Shown piece after piece: positions 55,570-64,000 of a stretch of 64,000 bases of DNA. Source of the stretch: Anaeramoeba flamelloides. Its lineage: Eukaryota; Metamonada; Anaeramoebidae. Position numbers and translations under genes: made by a program. Under the pieces are notes generated by a model. That model was not told where the DNA came from, searched no databases, and saw only the letters and a list, made by a program, of their open reading frames with translations. The DNA is taken from positions 4,898,001-4,962,000 of the forward strand of contig JANTQA010000023.1 of assembly GCA_027625915.1 (NCBI GenBank), written 5' to 3'. Every line of letters begins with the position of its first letter. Positions within the stretch are counted from its first letter, which is position 1.

Positions 55570-58500
55570 ATGAGTGAGCTTTTTGCATGGAATGTCGAAC
55601 AACTGTCACACCTATTATCTGAACTTCTCATTCCTAATACAGAGGTTGTTCGAAAGGCACAAGAAAAACTAGTATTATTAACAGAAAACCCAAATCTCGT
55701 ACCGACTTTAATTGAAGTATTAAACAGTGAAGAACGTTCAGATATTAGACAATTAGCTGCTATATATTTAAAAAACAATATAGCACACATTTGGAATCGA
55801 TTTGGAGAGAAATTTCAACATAATATGAAAAGATCCCTCTTAAATATTTTACAAGAAGAAGAAAATATCCTCGTATTAAATTCCGTGATCCAAATTATCG
55901 GTGTAATAGCCAGAAACAGCTTATCAGAAGGCCGATGGAAAGAATTGTTTCAATTGGTTAGACAGATGACAATCAACGAAAATGTCAAATATAGGATAGT
56001 AAGTTTTTTTTAAATAATTTTTTTTTTAATTTTTTTTTGTTTTTTGTGCATTGAAATTTTTTTCTTCTATTTATTTGGGTGAATATTTTTTGATGATTTA
56101 AAGATTCTTCAAACTCTTGTTCCTCGAACCAAAAAACTTTCTTCAATGAATTACGTAATATTTTTTTTATTTAAAGTTTGCGAACTCTTGACTTTTTGAT
56201 TAAAAAAAAAGATAAAAAAACATTTTTTCATCAAAGTCAACTCATGACAATTCGAGAACAACAAGTAATGTTTCTAAATCAAGCCATTGGCTCAAAAATA
56301 TTTTTTGTTTTTACATGAGTGTTGAGATCTCAAAATTGTTATTTTGAAAAAAAATTCCTCTCCTTTTTTGGTTGGAATGAGACTGTAACTAAAAATTATA
56401 AAATTCTTAACTCATAATTCTTTTAAATTAACACGTTGGCGAATTGAAATTATAATAACACTTTATTGCAATTTCACTTCTCAAACAGTTACCCGTGCTA
56501 CACTGCTATTTTTCAACAAAAAATTTTCAATCATTCCAAATTTCAGTAAACAAGACTGTTGAAATAAACCCCAATTCAAAATTTTTAACACACACAAAAT
56601 TCAATATTTTTAAAAAAAATTCCTAATTTAATCAATTAATGAAGAAATACCAAATTAGACCTCCTAACTAATTGAAATATAAACAATTATTTATAAATTA
56701 AAATACAAAAAAAATTAAATAAGGAATCAAAATAATTAAAAATCTGTATTAAAAATTTTCCAAGAGAGAACAACAAAAAAATGCATTGATGTAATTTGCT
56801 GAAATTACACGAACAAATCATAGTTCAACCAAATGGCTAGACACCATCTACTAATTTTATTTGAGTTTTTCTAATTTAACAGAACACAACTTTAACCTAA
56901 TATCAATCTTTCAAAAAAATTTTCGATCTCAGGTAAACAAATTACGTAATTGGTAAAACGAAATGAAAATGCAGCAAAAAAAAAACAAAAAATGTTTAAA
57001 TAGTTTGAAAAATCATCAAAATTATTTCCAAATTTTAGGAAATTGAATGTATTGTGATTCATTTAAACTGTTTTTACTGTTCCAAAAAAAAAAAGGAATT
57101 TAGCTTATTTGATAATATCTTTGTGTTTTATCAATTATTTGTTATATAAAACAATTTTTTGAAAGAATTGGAATAAAAATTTTTCATTACTTAATTGGAA
57201 AAGGAAAGCAAATACTACTTGGAAAAAGTGGAAAATAAACTTATTTATTTGAACTTATAATCAATGGAAAATATTTTAAAATGATTTTTATATAAGAATT
57301 GGCTAAAATGACCAACAATTAATAAGAATAAATGATCAATCTTATTCTTTTAAAAAAAATACACCAAAAAAAATCAAAATAAATTGTTTCTAATTCAAAA
57401 AACTTTTAAAAACTTTGAATTTTCGGTTTAGTTGTGGAAAAGTCTGTATTTTAAACATCAAAAAAAAATCAATGCTTTTATAACGTTTAAATACCTTTAA
57501 AGAGAAGAATAGAATTAAAAAATGCAAAACTAACCCAATTTTGGCTAATAACATACATTAAAAGGAATAAGTAAATTCAACTTCAATGAATTAAATTCTT
57601 TTACTTTTCATTAGTTGTGAATAAATAGATATTTGTTTTTTAATTAATTATTTCTAAAAAAATTGATAAAGATGGTATAACTGAATTGGATAGAACCATT
57701 AATTTTTTTTTTTTTTCTTTTACCTTTTTTTATTATTTTTCAAAAGCAATCCTATTGTTATGAATTTTTTACCAAATAATAAAATCTATGTTTTTTGTTT
57801 TTGGAAAGCTTATCAACTTTCTTAAAGAATTTTTAATCAAATTTTGAGGTTATAATTTTTGAAGATTTTGTTTTGAAATAAACTTTGTTTCTGTCAAAGT
57901 TGCCCAAATTTTTTTTCAAATATCAATTATTTTTTAAAATTTACTTTTCAAGAATAAATAAGAAATAAGTCAGAATAATTAACACCAAAGAAAAGTTGAT
58001 ATTCATACAAAACTAAAAATCTATAGATTTTCTTAAAAAATTTAAAAACTCAAATTATTAGTACCCTATTGTGAAAAACAACAATGTTCATTTGGATCTC
58101 CAATTGAAGATCCAAATAAAATTCCAATAAAAATAAATAGAATTTCTCTACAATCATTTTCACCTTTTCAATGACATTAGAATAACACGTTTTCACAAAG
58201 TGACTATCGATCTCACAAGATAAAAAATTTGTAAATAAAATAGGTATAAAAAAAATCAAAAAAAAAGCAAAATTGTGAAAAATGATTTCTATTTTGAAAT
58301 TTACAAAATAAATTTTTATATTTCTAAAATCCATTCAACCCCTTTAAACCCATGTGATCTGCACACTACAACCCCCCTGAAAGATGGTTTAGATAAAGTA
58401 CTCCATTTCAAGGTTTAGAATAGACTTATTTATTAAAAATAATGAAAAAAAAAAAAAAAAAAAAAATATAACAATTGTTCAAAAAGAAATATAATTATTT

Positions 58501-59857
58501 GAAATTTGAATAACGAAATTTATCTAAGATGATAATTTTCAATAATTTTCAATTTAACAATATTCTTTCTCTGATCATTGATAATATATTATGTATTTTT
58601 CAATTTGATAAGAAAACAAATTTTTCTAAAGATCTTAAAATATTTCTAACAAACAAATTCTCAACTTTTTGACGGAACTTTAAATTAATTTGATTTTGTT
58701 AACTAAAATATAATAAAACTTTCAAAATATTTTTATTTTTTTTACAATTCCCATCAAAAGATTCTGGGGGTTTGTTGAACCAAAATAGTGAATCAAGAGT
58801 TGGGTTTAACAATATTCTAACCAAATTCAGATGTGTATATTCATAAAAACAAATTCTTTTTTTTAAAAAAAAACATTATCCCCATATGTTAAAACATATA
58901 TTAGATTATTTGAATAATAAAAGAAAATTAATTTTTTTATTATTTAGCTTTGAATTTTTTTTTCAAGTAGAATCTATTGATTAATGTTTCCAAATTGTAA
59001 AAAAAAAAATAAAAAATGGATGAAAGAATTGAAATAAAAACAATTTTTACATCTAAACCCCATTTAAAAAATTATGACTCACCCGAAATAATAAATTGAA
59101 AAAAAAAAATTATCCTTTAGTATTCAAGAACAACAAATAACTAAATATTGATTTATAATTGACTTTTAAATCAAATTAAATATATAAAAACCTGATATTT
59201 TAAAATTTAAAAATAATAAAACCAAAAACGAAAAAAATAGTGAGTCCTAATTTTTGAAAAGAGCCTTAACGATTTTTTATTATTGAACTTTCACTGAAAA
59301 AAAGTTGAACAATAATTTATTTATTAATTATGAGAAAGGAGTAATCAAAGAAAATTTTATCAAACTAAATAAAAAACAGAAGAAGAAAAATAATCAAAAT
59401 ATTAAAGTAAAAAAATTAAAAAAAAAAAGTTTAACAAGAAGATTTTTTGCTTAAAAATTAAATTCATTTTAAAAGATATTACATAGTCTCAATTTTGTTA
59501 GTGATTATTTGTCTTTTCAAAGATCTTTTTTTTTTTCCGACTTTGATCTTTTGCAAAGAAAAAATTAAAAAAAAAACAAAAAAAAAAGCAAAAATAAAAT
59601 TTGCAAAATTAGAAAAAATGATTCTGATCCTAAAATTTGAAAATATTTTTTGATAAGAGTACAGGATAAACATTCAAAACAACTTCCATTAACATTATAA
59701 AGTGAGTCAAAATTTTTGAAAAATAGTTTAGTTTTTTTTTTTTTTAGATTTTTAATACTTTATCTCAAAAAATATTAAATTTTTTCTAAATAAACTAACT
59801 CATTAATTTTCTCATCTCTTGATAACTATTTATCTATCTCTCTATCTGTCTATCTAA

Positions 59858-59918
<61 letters not shown>

Positions 59919-61125
59919 ATATATCAATATTCAAATCTTTTTATAGATCGCACAAAAAATATTATTTTGTTTTGCAGAATTTTTAGGAAGTGAAATTGTT
60001 CGAAATGATTTTGATTGGTTTGTTGAAACTTTAAACAAAGCATTAAATGATGAAGATTTAAGAGTCCGAATTGAATCTGTTCAGACTGTAGGAAAAATCG
60101 CTGATTTTATTAAAAGAAAAAATAAGATCAAAAAATTCCGAATATTGTTAAAACCAACATTAGCTGTTCTTCAATATTGTATTGATGAAGGCTTTACAAG
60201 AGAATCGTTATTGTCATTAGATGTCTTGGATGAAATTACTGATAGCTATTCTCCAATAATTCAACCATATTTGAAAGAAATTATTGAATTCACGTTCTCT
60301 ATAGCCTCTAATCAAAAAATTGATTTGGAAGTTCGCACTGGCTCTTTCTCCTATATTTTGGGAATTGGCAACAAGCAGCCCGAAATCTTACTTGATGAAA
60401 ACATCTTGGAAAATTTGATTGAAACCATTTTCTTATTATCCGTTGATGTGATAAATTATGAAAGAGAAGAAGAGGCAGAAAACGAAAATGAAAATTATTA
60501 TTATTCAATGAATAATAATTTCAATGAAGAATTTGAAGATGAAGTTGAATACCAATTAGCCCCGAATAGAGAAACATTCCAATTACTCGAAATAATTTGT
60601 ATCAAATTTGATAGCGAAGAAATTTTTGAATTATTGCTCAATAAAATTTATTTAATTTTTCAAAAGGCAACCAAAGAACAGGGAATATCGCAAAAGGTCG
60701 GATTAGAGGTTTCAATTAGATTGCTATCATTGATTTCCGTGGGTGCCTTTGAAATTATGAAAGCCAAAATAGAGAACATTTTTGAAATGTTAAAAATTGC
60801 TTTAAATGAAAAAGACGAAAGAGTTTTTACAGCTGCTTGTTCATGTTTGGCAAACATTTCTGATAGATTACATCCTGAAATATTTATTTATTCGGAAAAA
60901 ATTGTTGAATTAATTGTAGGCCGTTTTGATCCAAATAACCAAAGAAATACTTATAGAGCTTTAAGAGCAATTGAACCATTTTTAGAATTAATTGAACATG
61001 ATCAAATGCGAGTTTATATCGCTCCACTCATGGATGAACTTAGTGATTTAATTCCTAAGGGGGATCAAAAAGTTAAAGAAATGGTTGTTTCTGCAATTTC
61101 TGCAATTGTTATTTCATCAAAAGAG
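55570..61125 (+). CDS. Importin-4-like karyopherin beta, exons 1-2, 3' end not in window
   Basis: Exon 1 (55570-55998) and exon 2 (59947-61125) join in phase 0 (ATA before GTAAGT, ATCGCA after TTATAG) to give 536 residues of a HEAT-repeat nuclear import receptor. The start ATG opens with helix A of the importin-beta N-terminal domain; IRQLAAIYLKNNI at about 58-70 is the typical second helix. The C-terminal half continues with HEAT repeats, such as DERVFTAACSCLANISDRL and KVKEMVVSAISAI, and an acidic loop rich in Glu/Asn (about 302-330), like the acidic loop of IPO4/Kap123. Alignment in memory with human IPO4 is collinear across the junction, so no exon appears to be missing between. Full proteins are about 1080 residues, so half is absent. 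A GTAAGA donor at 61126 ends exon 2. It would carry histones or ribosomal proteins into the nucleus. Confidence 0.85.
56760..57110 (+). repeat. Dispersed repeat family C, copy 4 (intronic)
   Basis: Aligns with 21900-22250: GAGAACAACAAAAAAATG, CAAATGGYTAGAYACCATC, CTAATTTTATTTGRGTTTTT and TTTGAAAAATCA. Non-coding, inside importin intron 1. Confidence 0.7.
59095..59730 (+). repeat. Dispersed repeat family B, copy 3 (intronic)
   Basis: Closest to the inverted copy at 52840-53360 and related to 2790-3390. Compared with both it has about 100 extra bases after TGAACAATAATTTATT, followed by a second GTTTAACAAGAAGA-like block. This suggests a small insertion or internal duplication. Confidence 0.8.
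59831..59914. repeat. TATC-type then TA microsatellite near the intron 1 acceptor
   Basis: Short TATC/TCTC repeats (59831-59858) pass into about 27 TA units (59860-59914), ending about 30 bases before the splice acceptor. Confidence 0.9.
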
Positions 61126-64000
61126 GTAAGAATTGTTTTTTTTTTTTTTTTTTATTTTCATATTTTTTCGTTTTGTTCTATCTCGGAAGGTACGAAAAAA
61201 CATTATTTTGAACATAAACAAAATAAGAAAAAAAAAAAATATATTTATGTGATTGATGAGAGTAAGTTAAGGAAATAATAAATTTATATGAATTAATTCA
61301 GCATTTCTTTATAATCTAGCCAAAAAAATAAAAAAAAGTTAAAGTACAATCTTAAAAGTATTGTGATCAAAGTATTTTTTAAAAAATCAAAACAAAAAAG
61401 TCATTTTGAAAATAAAGAAAATGTTCAATAAAATACACTGCTATCTACTTTAAATTGAGTTTTACATAATAAATGCAAGTTTAGGTGTATTGTTTTCATT
61501 AAACAAAATGAACTTTGTTAAAGTTCATTAATAAGTCACATCTGTAAATTAAATCTAGTTCAGCAAATTTTTATTTGAAATAAAATTTTAAAGATAAGAA
61601 AATAAAAACAAAATAAATAAAAATTGATAATCAGATAAAAATATATTTTTCTTTAGTTATATTGCCTACAATTTTTAATAAATAGATTTCTTTTATGAAT
61701 AAATAATTTTCGTTAGTATTTCGATTTATTTGTAAACAATTTGAAAATAAAATATTTTTTTTTTTACTATTTTGAGGATGTTTGATATTAAAAGAAAATT
61801 TTTAGTACAATCAAAAAAAAAAATCAAAAAATAAACCTGAAGGTAAATATTTATTCGAGCTACCAGGGATTTTGATTTTTCCAAGTATTAATTTAAAATC
61901 TGTAACTTTTCAATTTTAGGAAATTATCATATTAATAGTCAGAGTTTAAATTTAGCCACAATAACAGATTTATTCAATAGATTCTCTCTTTGGAGTTACC
62001 ATATAAAATAAAAAGAGAGTAAATATAAATTTGATTTTATGAAAGGGTATTCGTTAAAGCTAAATTAAGATGAGAAAACTCAATGTTAAAATTTCCATTT
62101 CTTTGAACATAAAATGACAAATGTAGAGAAGTGATCAAAAAAAAAAAGGAATTTTAGCACTTTTAAATTTATCTGGCCCTTGTTGTTAGAAATAAAAGAT
62201 TTGTATTGTTTTAGAAATTTGAATTCTTTTTTCAGAGAAAATTTAACAATTTTTTCATAAACCAACTTGCTTCCAGAACAATAAATTTTGAAAAATCAAA
62301 AAGATCTACAAAACTTAATCTTTAAAAAGTTTTTGAAGAAGTTCAAAAAGAAAAAAAAAAAACTTTTTAAAAACCAAATTTTTTTTTTTCTTTCATCCTT
62401 TTAATCAAGTTATCCTCCTTTGACAAAACAAACTTTAAAACAAAAAAAAAAACAAAAAGATCTTTAAAGTTCTTCATTCGAATACTTAAAAAGAAGAAAT
62501 TATATTTTCATTTCTTTTTGAAAAAGCAAATCACAGAAATCACCTTAAATCTTAAACTTTTGATTTTTTTTTTGATTTTTTATTTCTGATAAGTCAATTT
62601 AGTCAGTTTGGTGTTTTACTAATTTTAAATTATTTACACAATGTATTGAAAAATGAAAAACTTTGAAATTATTGTTAACTAGAATATTTCACGTTTTCAA
62701 TTAAAAATGATTTTAAATTGATTTTTTAATAATATTTTCAATAGGGATTTAATATTGATTTGCTCTACTTGACAAAATATATTTTTAACCAAAAATACTT
62801 GTTTATTCTAAAAAAAAAAAAAAAAAAAAAAACCAATTATTTTTTGGGGGGAAGATTAAGAAGATTTGATTTAAATTCAAGAGAAAAAAGCCTTGGATCT
62901 TTAAAAAAAATGATTTATTGGAAAAAAAAAAAAAAATACAAAGTTGAATATTTGAGTACATAAAATTTTTTTTTCAAAGTATTGAACAGAAAGAATATTA
63001 ATATTTTAAAAATGAATCATTGAATAAAAAAAAAAATTGATATTTTTGTTATTTTAATGATTACAGAAGTTTTCAGCATTTAAATCAAAATTTTAACTTT
63101 TGAAAAAAAAAAAAAAAAAATAAAATCCATGATATAAATTTTTATGTAGAGTAGTGAAAAAAATACCGGACATGAAAAAAATCCCGGACAAGATTTTTAA
63201 TTGTGAATATTAGTAAAATTATTGTGTAATTTCATTTATTTACAATCAAATTCCTTTTTTTAAGAATCGAACTTTTTCAATTATAACTCCCCCACTTATT
63301 AGAATGATGATTGATGAAATCACACTTGTTCAAAACACCATTCAATCAATCAAAAAACAAGAAGAAAAATTATCATTTTCCAAACTCTAGTAAACCTCAA
63401 TAAAACTGGATTATTTTTCAAAAAAAGTTGATCAACATATAGCTATCAAGCAATTACTCGAGTATTCTAGAGACACCTTACTTTGGTGGACTTTAGGTAG
63501 GTTTATTACTAATCTCATAAAAAAATTGGTTATTTATAATAAGGATTTCATTGAAATTAGACAAAAATTTTACTAATACCCACAATTAAAAATCTTGTCC
63601 GGGATTTTTTTCATGTCCGGTATTTTTTTCCCTACTATATATGCTTTTATTACGAATCAACCACTGGCAAACATCATTTTATTAGTATTTCTCCAAACTG
63701 CATTATTGAAACTTATATCTTTATTAAATTTTGAAAAAAAATAAATTCTAATTTAATTTACAAACTTTTTCTTTCTAATTAAACAAAAAATGCAAAATAA
63801 ATCACTATGAATAAGAATCTCTCTTTTTCAAAAAAAAAACAAGTAAAAATATGAAACAAATAAAAAAAAAAAAACAATAAAACCGAATTAATTTGTTCTT
63901 TAAAATATTAAATAATCTTATATTTTGGTAATAATTAATTTATCTTTCAATCCATTAATTTATCTGCAAATCTACCTATTTATCTATCTATTCATCCAAT
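61126..64000. other. Start of importin intron 2 or 3' flank, at least 2.9 kb
   Basis: No importin-like exon is recognisable between the GTAAGA donor and the window end. The frame at 62760 is low-complexity. A MITE of about 490 bp lies at 63150-63636. TATC-like repeats appear again in the last 60 bases. Either the next exon is beyond 64000 or the gene is truncated. Confidence 0.55.
63150..63636. mobile_element. MITE with 71-bp terminal inverted repeats
   Basis: Left arm 63150-63220 and right arm 63566-63636 are inverted repeats with only a few mismatches. Both begin AGTAGKGAAAAAAATACCGG. Each arm contains two near-identical tandem 18-mers, GAAAAAAATACCGGACAT and GAAAAAAATCCCGGACAA. The central 340 bases are AT-rich and non-coding. 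The high arm identity suggests a young insertion. Target-site duplication is unclear, possibly TA. Confidence 0.8.

Larger units (their letters stand above)
55999..59946 (+). other. Intron 1 of the importin gene, 3.9 kb
   Basis: Runs from GTAAGT to TTATAG, phase 0. It is far longer than the other introns here (162 and 772 bp). It contains repeat family C copy 4, repeat family B copy 3 and a TA microsatellite just before the acceptor. Minus-strand frames at 58334 and 59673 are low-complexity and not called. Confidence 0.8.

Noticed and set aside
62760-62963. 67-codon frame as a further importin exon
   Set aside because: It is Lys-rich low complexity with no HEAT-repeat pattern.
1-64000. CRISPR arrays, bacterial operons or symbiont DNA
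   Set aside because: No regularly spaced repeats with unique spacers were seen. The only bacterial-looking enzyme gene carries a spliceosomal intron, so the contig is nuclear.

Overview
The window is nuclear DNA of a unicellular eukaryote with a very AT-rich genome. The evidence is GT-AG introns interrupting conserved genes, eukaryote-only proteins (ubiquitin protease, anoctamin, importin-4-type karyopherin, RAB5IF-like membrane protein), a eukaryotic-type 5S rRNA, Asn/Lys-rich tails, and homopolymer or AT-microsatellite spacers. A 1502-residue activase/dehydratase-type iron-sulfur protein, a family typical of strict anaerobes, suggests an anaerobic protist. An Anaeramoeba-like metamonad is my best guess, but this is inference and not proven by the sequence.

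Layout. 1-4174: no gene; dispersed repeats and a TIR element. 4175-6469 (+): C-terminal part of a USP36/42-like ubiquitin protease. 7300-9255: two 5S rRNA genes facing each other in a long inverted repeat. 10984-12351 (-): TMEM144-like transporter, head-to-head with a 682-residue polytopic GT-C-like membrane protein (13330-15378, +). 15379-24184: gene-poor repeats and MITEs. 24185-25903 (+): ankyrin-FN3 protein in two exons. 25904-33545: gene-poor. 33546-38826 (+): the two-exon activase/dehydratase-like fusion. 38827-46049: repeats and MITEs. 46050-47840 (-): anoctamin. 47841-54191: no convincing gene. 54192-54653 (+): RAB5IF-like protein. 55570 to at least 61125 (+): importin-4-like gene with a 3.9 kb first intron and a second intron that runs to or past the window end.

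There is no operon logic; the genes are independent eukaryotic units. Coding exons stand out by higher GC and long open frames. Much of the rest is composed of diverged repeat families (named A to F here) and short palindromic DNA elements of Tc1/mariner type. I saw no retrovirus-like or Polinton-like element and no CRISPR array. Nothing here clearly qualifies as a new molecular system. The most notable items are the anaerobe-type fusion enzyme with a spliceosomal intron, the paired 5S genes with matching TATA boxes, and a MITE family whose terminal repeats carry internal direct repeats. All coordinates of diverged repeats are approximate because they were aligned by eye.
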